This document shows positions 47,077 to 58,816 of a stretch of 64,000 nt of DNA, piece after piece. How positions within the stretch are numbered: position 1 is the stretch's first letter; each line of letters starts with the position of its first letter. Below the pieces are notes generated by a model. It saw only the letters and a list, made by a program, of their open reading frames with translations, did not search any database and was not told where the DNA came from. The stretch lies in assembly GCA_963691705.1 (NCBI GenBank), contig OY829545.1, positions 14,583,569 through 14,647,568 on the forward strand, read 5' to 3'. The translations under genes and the position numbers were made by a program. The DNA comes from Viola odorata. Its lineage: Eukaryota > Streptophyta > Magnoliopsida > Malpighiales > Violaceae.

Positions 47077-47169
47077 TTAATGGTGAAAGTTGGACGACGT
47101 CAGGTCGAGGTACCAAATATGACGTTTTGTTAATGTACATGTATTTTTTAAAAGCAAAAAACACCTGAG

Positions 47170-48336
47170 ATATGAAATCAATCGAAAAATCATTGTACAG
47201 GTACCAATTTTTGCATTATCCCAAATTTATAAGGTATAATTTTATCATCTTTTCGAGTTCTACTAAATTCGAATATATAACAGTCGGCACTCAATATAGA
47301 GATTAAATTATCAAATAGTCTTGAAATGATTATTTGTTTAAAACAATCAAAAAAATAAACCCTAATCAATAAGGAATAAACCTGAGCTATTAGAGTTAGT
47401 TTAGAGATACGAGTTAGTTGTTTTTACATATTCACGTGATGATTATTTATTTAAAATAGTCAAAAAATAAACGCTAATCAATAAAGAATAAACCTAAGCT
47501 GTTAGAGTTGATCTAGTGATAACGGATTAGACAATCACTTAGAAGAGACTTAGGGTTGATCAATCATATTGTAAACAGAAAATAGAGAGAATAGACTTCA
47601 ATCATCTACTGCTACATCAGTTAGTAATAGCATATTAAGAAAATAGTATTTAACATTATTCTTTTTCCTCATTTTTACCCATAATTTTTATTTGAAATAT
47701 ATATATATTCGTTTGTACCGAACATCAGTTTACACCACAAAATTTGTGTTTGAGTCAAATCAATAATAGTATCGGTTTTATGACGAATTTTTTTTTGAAA
47801 TGAGCTAAATAATAGTTTTCGTGTTCGTAAAAAGATTCAATAGAATTCACATATTTAGTGAATTTTATATTTTGTTCAAAGCATATATAATTATTCGTTC
47901 TCATAATTTTTATTTGTTTAGTTTTTATATTCGTATAAGATTTTCAATTAAAACAAGACCCACAACTTGAGTCCAAATATTGGCAAAAGATTTACAATCA
48001 AACCTCTAAATAATTAATTTAGTCCTGTATTGATAAAACATTTGCAGTCAACATAATAAATATATTTTTGTATAAACATAATAAGTAATAACTATATTAT
48101 TGTAAATTATAATTATGTTACCTTATTTAAAATTTATACACGACATATATTATACTTTTTGAAAAAATTAAGGCACAATAGGCGCCATGAAATTTTGAGA
48201 ATTATGTTTATTGATATCTTGAAGTTATGTATTTTTTTTAAAGTAAAAACAATAGTTATAAATTAATGTCTTTATTTTTATTAGGAAAAGGGGTAAAATT
48301 TATTTCTGCATTTGTAACACAAGTTAGAATAAGTCA
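47170..48336. other. AT-rich intergenic region
   Basis: 47330-47420 and 47440-47520 are diverged direct repeats (AATCAAAAAAATAAACCCTAATCAATAAGGAATAAACCT against AGTCAAAAAATAAACGCTAATCAATAAAGAATAAACCT, shared core given approximately). Otherwise no gene or element recognised. Confidence 0.5.
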
Positions 48337-49103
48337 CTATATTTTAGGGGTGGCAAAAATCTACCCATACCCAACTAATTTAAGTAGGTATGGATGTTAA
48401 ATGAACCAGTGCAATTTTTAATGGGTAGAAATGGGTAATATACCCATTTAAACTAAAATAGGTGGGTTTTATTGGGTTGAGTAATGGGTACCCAATGGGT
48501 ACCAATTAAACCAAAACCAACCCTATCCCTCCCCTTCTCTCCTCTCTCTCTCATCTTTTTTATTTTTCTTTTTAAAATAAATTCAATTTTCTTAATTTAT
48601 ATAATGAACAAAATAAATTAAAAACTATAACAACGTAATCTCTATCTCAAGATGAGTAATTCTATATCCACTTATTTTATTTTTTTTTAAGTTTTTAAAA
48701 ATGGGTTTTATAATTTTCATGGATCACTTATGATTTTTTTCTTAAAAGCATGAAAAAATCATAATCATGGATAACTCAAAATTATTTAAATATATTTTGA
48801 ATTAATTTAAAATTTTCATAACTATTCTTATAATTAATATTAAGCTTCTCTAAGATTATATCGCGGTTTGAACTATATATTACGAGTAGTATAGAGAGTA
48901 ACATAAAATTCAATGAAAGAAATATAATTTATACGTGGCGATGGAAGATTGTATTTAGAATGACTTTTTCCCCTTCTTCTGTCTATAAGCTCGTGACATA
49001 TGGCCTAATTAACAAGATGATGTATTGTGTTATTTATGCAAATATACGTGGTGATCAATAATAAAACGTAAAATTAAGTTGAATTAAGATCTTATTAGCC
49101 ACC

Positions 49104-49746
49104 CAGTGGTGGAGCCAGGATTCGATGATTGGGGGGCGAGATTAGTGATGGATCTAGGATTTGTATTCAGGGGATGCGGGGGTTCGGGAGCAGTACTCCC
49201 AATTTTTTTTTTTGAGTATTTTAAAAAGAAGGCAAACGAGCTGAATAGAAAATTGAAAAAATGCTTAAGAATATTTGTATCCGTCACTAAATAACAAATA
49301 TTTAGATAAACTTAATAAAAAGATAATAAGAAGACTATCTTGCCAGTGAGAGCACTGATGGTTTGCTCATCTAGTATCATGTTTGAATTGGCACCGACCT
49401 TCGATAAATTACAGGTAATGTTGCATTTTTTGCCGTTGGATTTATGGTTCTTCGTTAGTTTCATACTCTAAATTTGATATGGTTTAAATTGGAACTGATT
49501 ATATGAATCTATTTAGTTTCACTCTTTAAATTGGATATACATTTGAAGTTTCATAATCGGATAAAGAGCCTGAATTAATAACCATAACTAATCATCTTGC
49601 GAGAATAATTTTATTGGAATAGTGGGTGTTAAACTGTTAGTACTTATTCCAATGCATGAATTGTTTTTTTTCTTTCTAACTACTGACATATATTAAAAAG
49701 TTTGGGGGCCATAGCCCCCTCTGTTCCCTTCGTGGCTCCGCCACTG
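49104..49746. mobile_element. nested hAT-type MITE (643 bp)
   Basis: Begins CAGTGGTGGAGCCAGGATT and ends GTGGCTCCGCCACTG. Flanked by the perfect 8-bp duplication TAGCCACC (49096-49103 and 49747-49754; one further C also matches). Its left part contains the inverse of the 3' part of the hAT element at 40426 (ATTTAGATAAACTTAATAAA). It is inserted into the older hAT element 48345-50370. No coding capacity. Confidence 0.85.
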
Positions 49747-49960
49747 TAGCCACCCACACAAAATTGGGAAAAACCTGATGTAGATATATGTATGATACAT
49801 TTTTTTAAATTTTTTGTTGTGATCAGGTAAGATATCAATTCATTTTTGTTAAAAAAATAAACCAAAAAACAGCTCTATATATACCACTGGCACCAAAGGA
49901 ATTTGATTCCGAGATCAATCAAAACAACTCATAAGTTAAATGAAGAAGATTAATGTCAAT

Positions 49961-50180
49961 AAACCTGAGTCTAAATGGTCAAACTCGAACCTAAATGATA
50001 AAATTTGAGCTTAAATGATAAAATTTGAACCTAAACGATAAAACCCGAACCTAAATAATAAAACCCAAGCCTAAATGGTCAACCCCGAGCCTAAATGGTC
50101 AAACCCGAGTCTAAACGATCAAATCCGAACCTAAATGGTCAAACCCGAGCCTAAACGATCAAACCCGAACCTAAATGGTC
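49961..50180. repeat. minisatellite, 11 units of 20 bp
   Basis: Eleven head-to-tail units of exactly 20 bp with consensus AAACCCGAACCTAAATGGTC. Units vary by substitutions only, never in length. The early units (2-5) carry ATGATA or ACGATA endings. The last four alternate AAACGATC and AAATGGTC, suggesting recent growth by 40-bp dimers. It lies within the hAT element. Confidence 0.95.
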
Positions 50181-50378
50181 AAACATAATATTTTTAATTT
50201 TACTTAATAAAAATTATATTTATTGAGTAAGTATAATTTAAATGGGTGGGTATAATTTAAATGGGTATGGGTACCCATTTAAAAAATTATATGGGTAATA
50301 AATGGGTATGATACCCATACCACCCATACCCATTTAATCCTTACCCATACCCACCCATTTGCCACCCCTACTATATTT

Positions 50379-51084
50379 ATAGTTAAGCTAAATAAGTCAT
50401 TACATTTATTCATTTGGTCAACATTGACCACTACTACCTAAAAATAAAAATATCTAATTTGGCACATTGTAAAAAAAAAAAGATGCTCGATTTTTTTTTA
50501 CTATAAAAAATATTACTAATTTATTTCAACTTAATTTTTTTATAATGGAAGAATTAACCGCAATAATTTTTATTTTAAAAGTATAATGACATCCGATAGT
50601 AGATAAATTCATAAGTTGTCAAATAAGGAATTATTATTTTTGGCAATAATGACCTATATTAACCGAGCAGACAAATATAGTAATTTATTTGACTTAATTA
50701 CAAATGTCATGACTTATCTTGATTTGTGTTACAAATATGAAAGTGAATTTTATCATTTTTTTTAATTATTATTTCAAAAAATTTAAGAGTATAATTTTCA
50801 AGAAAAGTTGCTAAGAACATGAGGTGTGCGTGGAGTATTGGACACAAAGGGAGGGGAAAAAAAGAATTCGTCAAAAAAAAAAAAAAAACCCGGAAGTAAT
50901 TTAAAAAAATACTACCACCACGAGAGAAAAAAAATCCTCTTTAAAAATATAAATTTATATTTATTGTTTCGAATTCGATTCCTCTGCAAACCCTAGCCCT
51001 CTCACCGCCAAATTGCCGTCCAACTTATCGCCTCCGATCAGTCTTCCTCTTATCCAATTTCAATCGTTCGAGGGAGGAATATAC
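50379..51084. other. intergenic region and HEL2 leader
   Basis: AT-rich up to about 50960. Then the presumed 5' UTR of the RING gene. An upstream frame starting near 51013 is open into the coding region, but the ATG at 51085 places the RING immediately at the N-terminus as in relatives. Confidence 0.55.
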
Positions 51085-54000
51085 ATGGACGATACCTGTG
51101 CGGTCTGCGCTGACGTTCTGGAATGGGTAGCCTACGGAGCATGTGGGCACCGCGAAGTTTGCTCAACCTGTGTGGTTCGGCTCCGCTTCATCTGCGAGGA
51201 TCGCCGCTGTTGCATCTGCAAGGCCGAATCCGATGTCGTTTTCGTCTCCAAGGTTAGCATCTCTTTTTGGGAGAGAGCTTAATTTGTTTGATCAAATCCT
51301 CCGCTAGAACTAGTTAATTGATGGATTGTTTAATGTTTTGATCTATAGGCTTTAGGAGATTATACGAGGATGATAAGCGATTTTAAGGTATTGCCACCGG
51401 AGCCCAGGGAGGGTCGTGTTGGGTCTTACTGGTACCATGAGGACACGCAAGCATTCTTCGATGATGTGGACCAGTATAGGATGATTAAAGCTATGTGCAG
51501 ATTGACATGTAGTGAGTGTGATAAGCTGGAGGAAGAATCTAATGATGGGTCCAAACGCCGTCCCCAAAAGTTTAGAAATATTGAGCAGCTGAAGGGTCAT
51601 TTGTTTCATCGCCACAAGTTGTTTATGTGTAGCCTTTGCTTGGAAGGGCGGAAGGTACATTTGCATATTGAAAGTGTTCTTATGAATCAGTCATGTGCAT
51701 TGTTGTTCAGTTGTTTGACTGTGTTTGGTGTGCTCTGGGTGTTGTAGGTGTTTATTTGTGAACAAAAGTTATATACGAGGGCACAATTGAAACAGCATAC
51801 AAGTACAGGTGATTCCGAGGTTGATGGGAATGAAAGTGAAAGGGGTGGTTTCACGGGGCATCCAATGTGTGGATTTTGTAAGACCCCTTTTTATGGGGAT
51901 AATGAATTGTACTCACATATGACCACGGAACACTATACATGTCATATATGCCAAAGGTATTACACGCTGCATTGTGTCTTTGGTTCTTGGTGCATATATA
52001 CTCAGTTACTGGGCATAAATGTTAATGAACTATTGTATTTGGTGCAGGCAACATCAAGGGCAATACGAGTATTTCAAGAATTATGATGACTTAGAGGCAA
52101 GATCCTTTCTCTTGTACATAGTTTTCTCTGACATCCTTTGCAATTGTGATATCTTCTCACTGCTTACTTTAGAAGTATTGCTGAAGTATTGATACTTTCC
52201 TAATCCTAACTAACTAAAAACTGTCTTTCACAGATGCACTTTCGCCAGGACCATTTTCTGTGTGAGGATGAAAGCTGTCTTGCCAAGAAGTTCATTGTCT
52301 TTCCGAGTGAATCTGAAATGAAGGTGATTTATTAGCATCTGAATATTTTGAATATTGTGAAATTGTTGCCAAAGCTGTATTGATTATATATTTTCCCTGC
52401 TTGCTGAGGAAGTTCAAATCTCTTAACTCTGCTCTTGTTTATCTATCAGAGGCATAATACCATGGAACATGGTGGTCGTATGTCTCGCGCCCAGCGCAAC
52501 GCTGCCCTCCAAGTATGTGTAATTTTTTAGTTCTAGCATTTCAGCGTACAATGTGGTCCTTTCTTGTTAATATTTGTGCAAATGCTTCTATACGGGGTTC
52601 TTCTGTTTGTTTCCCTGGTTATTTGTTACATGTGTATAATTATAATTTATTTCCATGTGTAGATACCTACAAGCTTCCGATACCATCGTAATGAACAAGA
52701 TCGTCGTGGGAGGGGACGGACATTCCACCGTGATCGGTCTGATAATCAGCTCTCTATAGCCATTCAAGCAAGTTTGGAGACAGCCAACTCTGAGAGCTCA
52801 TCACATGATCCATCACCATCGATTGCTGCTCCAGCGAGTTCTGCCCCTGCAGATGTAGATGATATTGATCCAGTAATTCCTGCTTTCGAAGCATTAACTG
52901 CGACAGATTCTGAAGCATCTTCAAGATATCTTCAAGCGTTGGGGCAAGGTTCTAGGAATGCATCCTTGCAAGAATCTTCTTTTCCTCCACTCTTTGTGGC
53001 TCCCAGCAGCAGTCAATCTAGAAGCAAACCTGAATCAGAGAGTTTGCTTAATAACAGTATGGCAGCACATCTCCGTCGTCAGAACAAGAGAAGTTCTACA
53101 GTTACCAGTTCAGCTCAGGGATGGCCTGCTTCTGTTACCAGTTCAGCTCAGGGGTGGCCTGCAGCTAGTCGTGCACGTGGACCAAGTGGTTCAATGCAAC
53201 AGAGGCCTGTGATAAGTGCTCCACCGGCACTTTCAAGCTCTGCTAGACCTTCCCCGCCTGGTTTTGCTAGTTCTTCTCAGGTCCAAGCTCAATCAGCTAC
53301 AGTTCATGGACGATTTCCAACTGGAACCTCAGGGAACTTGGTTAATACCAGCAGGATTAGCCAATCTTCATCAGCCCCAAATCTTACTGAGGGTGGACAA
53401 CTGAAATCTTCAAGTTCAGATATTCCACCAGTTTCTGCAATACAAGTACGCAGTGTCGCCACTGGGAGCCTGGTTTTACCCAATGTGGAAGATGTTCAGA
53501 CTGCAAACAGATCACTTGTGGAAAAGATTCGTGATGCTCTTGAATATGACGAGGACAAGTATTCGCTTTTTAAAGATGTATCTGGACAGTATCGTCAGGG
53601 TGCAATTGACACGGGGAAATACCTGGATTATGTGAAGCAATATGGTTTGTCACATCTTATTCTTGAGTTGGCTAGACTCTGTCCTGATGCTCAGAAGCAG
53701 AAAGAGATGGTTGAGACATACAATGCCAGTTTGAGAAGCAAAAGACAAGAGAACGGTTGGGATAACGGTAGTGCCAATTTGAAAGATAGTAAGGACTTCT
53801 CAAAAGGTAAGGGCAAGAAGATTGTTGAACCCAATAGTTCAAGGGACAGATTGGCTGATAGCATCATGGACACTGTTCGGACTTTGCAGTCAAATTACAA
53901 ACCTGTGGAGCAGGATGTAGAGGTGTTGTCAAAGGATGGATATCGTCCTGCCAGAGGCAAGTCAACTGTAGTGATGACAGATGAGCAGCAGGAGGTTGGA

Positions 54001-54246
54001 AATGGTTCTGGGAATGGATTAAATCAAAATGCAACTGGTGGCAGTAGTGCAAGTAAGCAGCGGAAGAAAACTTCAAAATTTCAAAGAGTTAGGCTGGGTG
54101 ATGGCTCAATGGCTGCCCTTTTTGACCTCAAGAATTCTGATCCTGATCCGGATCCTGACGGTGGCAATGGCCCGACAGCAGAAGGATTGCCAGTGGTGCG
54201 TGGTGCTTGGCGTAAAGGGGGGCATAAACTCTTTCCCGGGCAATGA
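51085..54246 (+). CDS. HEL2: RING-type E3 ubiquitin ligase, HEL2/ZNF598 homologue
   Basis: Seven exons (51085-51252, 51349-51654, 51748-51956, 52048-52096, 52234-52323, 52450-52512, 52663-54246) give 822 aa. N-terminal RING (Cys5, Cys8, Cys20, His22, Cys26, Cys29, Cys42/43, Cys45). It is followed by the C2H2-like zinc fingers typical of Hel2: CSLC...GRKVFICEQKLYTRAQLKQH, HPMCGFCKTPFYGDNELYSH, YTCHICQR and HFLCEDESCLAKKFIVF. The long Ser/Pro/Gln-rich last exon is low complexity, with a conserved helical block (residues about 535-590, SLVEKIRDALEYDEDKYSLF...) and a C-terminal RGAWRKGGHKLFPG. In yeast and animals this ligase ubiquitinates uS10/eS10 on collided ribosomes to trigger quality control. 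Intron 4 appears to use a GC donor (GAG/GCAAGA at 52097). Confidence 0.93.
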
Positions 54247-54983
54247 TTTTGGGAGATTCTTGTCTATAATCAAGCCAGTGGAATTTGACCTGCTATGTAT
54301 AGGGGAGAGGCCTGCTGTCTTTTGGTTGCATGGCCTTCGGCATGATGTCCCTTTTTGCCTTTGGTTTTGTCTGGTTGGCATTGGAGTGATGAGTTTTGTG
54401 CTCTTGTAACCGTGACTTGAGTTTTGGTTGGAGTGGCCTGTCCAGTCTTGTACTGGTTGTCATTATAATTGGAAATAGATACAAAGCAAAATTGCTTATG
54501 GTTTGTACAACAACGTCTTCTGTAGGTGAAGTCTTTGTGGCGTGAGGAATCAAGAAATAAGTTATGAGTGATTTATGAAAATTTGAAAATAAAGCTGATA
54601 AGGTCTCAAAAAAAAGAAGATAGCGTGAAGTGTGAGCTTATAAGATACAGCTATTGCTTAATATTTTCTCTCTTGAAGCGATTCTGTGCTAAATATATTC
54701 GATTGTAGTTGTTTGCATATATTTTGGGCTAAGTGCACACCGCAAAAGAATGAGGAAACTACTACTTGATAATTACATAACCATAAGTGATTCTCTTGTT
54801 TTATACCACACATAAATTGATCAGTTGTATATTATTCGAACAATTACTTAGTACAAACAATTATCAGGCCTATACAAATGTGAGAGTTAAGCAATTACAA
54901 GGATATCTAATCATAGCGCAAGTTTACAGCATGTGATGCTACGTCGAGTACTGGGTTGGTTCATCGTCTCCACACTATGCAGG
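54247..54983. other. convergent 3' region between HEL2 and ATG8
   Basis: Should contain the 3' UTRs of both genes. GC-richer HEL2 3' UTR up to about 54540, then AT-rich. No gene seen. Confidence 0.6.
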
Positions 54984-56731
54984 TTACATTACTACTATAG
55001 AAGAACCAAAGGTCTTCTCGCTGCTGTAGCACATGTATAGAAATCCATCTTCATCCTTGAGGGATTCATAGACGGTATCCATTAAAGCAGCTGTGGAGTT
55101 TATGCATGTTTGCTGGTTATAATGGGAACTAGAACCGACAAAAGCTAAGTAACAAATGAATGATGTCTAAAAAGTTTTCAGCAACTCACTGGTTTGTGGT
55201 AAGGTATTCTGGACAAACACGAAGAGCGCTTTCTGCGGTGTCAAATGAAGCCTGTTGCTTAGGATATGAACAAATTGGCCAACAGACATGTCTCGAGGAA
55301 CCAGATACCTATATTATTCAGAAATGAAAAGGGCAAAGAAAAGAAATTAGGTAAAGATGTACAATATAAGTTGGTTCACCTAGGAGACAATTTTGCATAG
55401 AACATCGATCATAGAAGGTAACAAACAAGTAATATGTTAACACGAATCTCAAAGGTACGATATCAGATGAATAGACGAGACGATCTTAAAACCCCAAAGA
55501 TAGCAGTGAGTCAAATAGGCAATGACAGTGTAGAAGGTTATTGCCAGCGATGGTACAATTCTACAGAAACACAGTAGAATTAGGCCATAATGGACTCCTC
55601 ATTACCACTGTACCGAGACTTCATTACCAATAAACACTAAAGTCACGTCCACTGGACCACTATAAAAAGGACGGGCACTTCCTCTCTTTCCATGCTCTAC
55701 CAAATGCCCACTATTTAATCCCAAAGATATATTTCCTCAGGTAAGGTCAAGCTCTATTAGCTTCTTAGATCGGTAGTAAAGCAGTCACCAGCTTCCATAT
55801 AAAGATTAATAATGAGACCAAAAATCAGGCTAGACTTTTTTTACTTGTTTTGCAACAGACCATTGTGTTCAGCAGCATGTGAACTCCAAAAAACCTACCC
55901 ATCCACATCCACCTCCACCTGTACCCACAAAATACATCTATTCTGTACACTGATCCTATCATCCAAATCGTACTCTAACTATACATCTTCTGCACGTAAA
56001 ACAGTAGACTCCACAAAAGTTGAAGGCTAGCAACTTGTAAGGTTTGAATCATTAGAGAAATTTAGTTACTGCAAAACTGAATTCTAGGTATGCAAGCTCA
56101 CACGAAAAAAACGACAACGGTTTTTTCCAACAGTTACCAAATGGATGGATATGCCTAGGAAAACACCATGCCTTCAATAACAGTTGAAGCAGAGGACACC
56201 CAATATGAAAAAAAGCATTGGTAATTGATTAAAAATATTAAAACAAGTAAAATAGACACTGATACCCAATAATTCGGTAAAATTAGAAAACAAAAATGTT
56301 TGAAGCCAAGGCAGGAAAAAGAAGCTTACTTCTTCTTTTCCAACTCAGGAAGCTCAGTTTTGCTGTATCTTTCAACTATTACCTGTAAGGTAAAAAAAAT
56401 CACTCCAATTTCACAAGAACCCAAACACTAAATAACAAGACTAACTACTAACTAATCAGGATTGATCAATTGGTAGGAAAACTTAGTGTATACTGATGAT
56501 AATCAAATAAGGAAACCAAGGTTGGGCTTTCTTACAGGGACACGGAGGGGATATTTGGCGATGATGTCGCGAGATTCCTCCAGTCTTTCCTCTGCAATAA
56601 TTGAGTTAATTGCCATCAAAATTCAAAATGGAGAAGCAAAACAAGAGATGTAGCGTTTCGTACAAGAAATTGAAGTGGATAGGGAGAGAAGGCATACCAA
56701 AAGAGAAGTTGTCCTTGAAAGTTTTCCCCAT
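54984..56731 (-). CDS. ATG8: autophagy-related protein 8, ATG8h/i-like
   Basis: Five exons on the minus strand (56731-56698, 56591-56536, 56382-56330, 55308-55190, 55090-54984) give 122 aa. All joins keep frame; intron 3 is about 1.0 kb. Starts [20 protein letters not shown], followed by [48 protein letters not shown] and [15 protein letters not shown]. This is a ubiquitin-like protein conjugated to phosphatidylethanolamine on autophagosomes and binding cargo receptors. SFEERLEES and CYSSEKTFG place it in plant clade II (ATG8h/i), yet it carries six residues (SSIVVM) after Gly116, so ATG4 cleavage should be needed; Arabidopsis ATG8h/i, from memory, end at the Gly. The usual LPQTAAL is LPQTTAL across the exon 4/5 junction. 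Confidence 0.95.
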
Positions 56732-57019
56732 GAGGTTTGATCAGAGAGTGCGTTAGTTTAACTGATTGGTGTCGAGAAGGGAATAGAGAGAGAAGATGAG
56801 GATGAAATGAAATGATGCAGATTGCAGAGATGGAGAATAAATTAAAAGAGAAGAAAGCGTCAAATTGGGCTTTTGCCTCGTTTTGCTCTCTCTTCCAATT
56901 GGACTTTTGTGGGCTTTATTAAGGCCTGGAAACTATTTTTTTTTTGCATAGTATATAACGACGACACTGAGACAAGCATTCTTAAACTACAGGTACGCTA
57001 CTGAAATTCGCATACTATA
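56732..57019. other. ATG8 promoter and leader region
   Basis: Upstream of the minus-strand ATG8 start. The first 110 bp are purine-rich on the plus strand (CT-rich leader when read with the gene). No clear TATA box picked out. Confidence 0.4.
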
Positions 57020-57021
57020 TA

Positions 57022-57281
57022 CTCCCTCTGGTCCGAAATGTATGACTTCCTCGCATCCCAATATTCAGTAGGGAACACATATCGAGGAGGCCGGATGAGG
57101 CACTATTTGACCCCAAAAAAATCCATACTTTTTTTCGAACGTACGTTAATCCTTAACGTACTTCCGAGAAAAAATTCGGGGCAAAATTGTCTCAAATAGT
57201 GACTGTTCCGGAAGTCTTAAGATACGTTCCGAAACAGTAAAAACAAATGCTAAAACGTCATACATTTCGGACCGGAGAGAG
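57022..57281. mobile_element. Stowaway MITE, intact (260 bp)
   Basis: Starts CTCCCTCTGGTCCGAAATGT and ends ACATTTCGGACCGGAGAGAG, flanked by TA (57020-57021 and 57282-57283). The inner arm GAGGCCGGATGAGGCACTATTTGACCCC-type sequence matches the element at 36656, so both belong to one family. Confidence 0.95.
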
Positions 57282-57283
57282 TA

Positions 57284-58261
57284 CTATATATGTTTGGTAT
57301 GGTTCAATATGATAATTTTTAGATCTTTTTGGATGTCACTGTCAGGGACTAAATGGTGCAGTCACTTAAGAAAGATCTAAATCGGACTGCTCTAACAATC
57401 AATACATCCTCCTCAGAGGGCTGGGCATTTGTTCTGAAAGGTATACATATATACAAATCAATGTTAATTATAGCGAATGTTTCACATCCTTAATATATAC
57501 TCTATTTTTTGCCACAGAAACAACTAGTTCTTTGCTGGAGATGCTTGATTGCAGTATTTGTGGATTTTATTCGCTCATCTCACCTATATAAGTAATTATA
57601 CAGTACATTTGGTGTATCATATCATTTTGTTCATTCACTCACATTAATCAATAATGATCGCTGCAGCTCATTTGGTATGAAGAAAAACGAGATAATTAAA
57701 TTCATCTAAAATTTAATAAGTGTATATTTTGTGTTTGGTATCCTTTTCAATAACTATTAAAATTAATGAAAAACAGAATTCTTGATTTGGTGATTGAATT
57801 CTATCCAAAATCAATCAACTATTTACACACCAAATAAAAAATAATTGAATTTTATTAATGAAATGAATTTAACTCCTTCAGTTAATTCAACTCAATTATT
57901 GCATATCTATGCTAGGAAAAATAAAAATCATTTCACTAATAAATTTAGATAAAAACATGTATTATTTTTAACAAGTATGAAATTGTAGATGAGTTATATA
58001 CATTAAGGGTTTTATTTTGTACTTTTAAAAATTACATGTAGTTCCTAATGTACAAAATGTTATGGAAAAAAATACAAAGTTTAGATAACAAGTTGTATAT
58101 TATTATATTTTATAAAAACTAACGAAGAACATCAATACAAACGAGTATTTTTCACAGTCCAGTTTTTTTTTTCCATGGACAATGCATATAATTATAGGGT
58201 GGTGTTATTCGCACACCATAAATTATTACTCCCACATTCTACTTTTCCGAAAATGATACTT
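57284..58261. other. AT-rich intergenic region
   Basis: No gene seen. 57665-57900 has AATTCAATT/GAATTGAATT-type sequence in both orientations and a TTTGGTAT start, which could be a degraded MITE, but I could not define ends. Confidence 0.45.
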
Positions 58262-58716
58262 GTTTGGCGTTCCGGTTCTAGTTGGAAAAGTTCTGTGTGA
58301 AAATGACTTTTGGTAAATGGAAAAGTTAGATATTTGAGGTGTTTGGTAAAACAGTTTTTCAAAACTATAGTTTGGATGTAAAATGACCATAAAATGTATA
58401 AAACCCATTTTTTAAAAATTAATAAAAATAGGAAAAGTGGATCTAGAATTATTTATCTTGAGGTAGAGATTTTATTGTGCTAGTTTTTAATTTATTTTAT
58501 TAGTTATATAAAAAAAAAATTTAAAAAAAATTTAAAAAAAATAGGAGAAAGAGAAGTCCAAAAGGACTTCTCATTGCCCACTGGAGCAAAGCAAAATGCT
58601 CTAGTGGGAGGCAAGGCAAATTGGCCTTGCGTTTTGGAGTAGGTGTTACAAACACCTACTCCTCCGATTTTCTACTCGAAAAAGTTATTTCCTGAGTAGA
58701 ACCGGAACGCCAAACG
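58262..58716. mobile_element. terminal-inverted-repeat MITE candidate upstream of WDR6 gene
   Basis: GTTTGGCGTTCCGGTTCTA at the left end is perfectly repeated, inverted, at the right end (TAGAACCGGAACGCCAAAC, 58697-58715). Inner sequence also has inverted AAAGTTATTT/AAAATGACTTT-like arms and a GC-richer centre. GTTTGG termini suggest PIF/Harbinger, but the target duplication is unclear. It ends about 100 bp before the WDR6 start codon. Confidence 0.65.
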
Positions 58717-58816
58717 CTAGTGACCTCTACTCAATTTCGGTACACCCATTGCCCCTTAACTTACCAAAAAAATAATTCACCGCCCTGCACTTTTGAACTC
58801 TACTGCAACAGCAGCC

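Larger units (their letters stand above)
48345..50370. mobile_element. hAT-type element, about 2.0 kb, carrying a nested hAT and a minisatellite
   Basis: Termini TAGGGGTGGCAAA and TTTGCCACCCCTA are 13-bp perfect inverted repeats. The flanks CTATATTT (48337-48344) and CTATATTT (50371-50378) are a perfect 8-bp duplication. Subterminal regions are dense in ATGGGTA and TACCCAT in both orientations, as typical for hAT ends. Inside lie a second hAT element (49104-49746) and an 11-unit 20-bp array (49961-50180). No transposase domain was seen, so it depended on a partner in trans. Confidence 0.85.

Noticed and set aside
46817..47168. Overlapping 75- and 115-codon frames on both strands
   Set aside because: Low-information sequence spanning a palindrome and the start of the small membrane-protein frame; no domain.
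49961..50180. Possible interstitial telomere repeat because units begin AAACCC
   Set aside because: The unit is 20 bp and not 7 bp, and it lacks AAACCCT tandem order.
49961..50180. Possible CRISPR-like array
   Set aside because: Units are directly adjacent without spacers, in a plant nuclear transposon.
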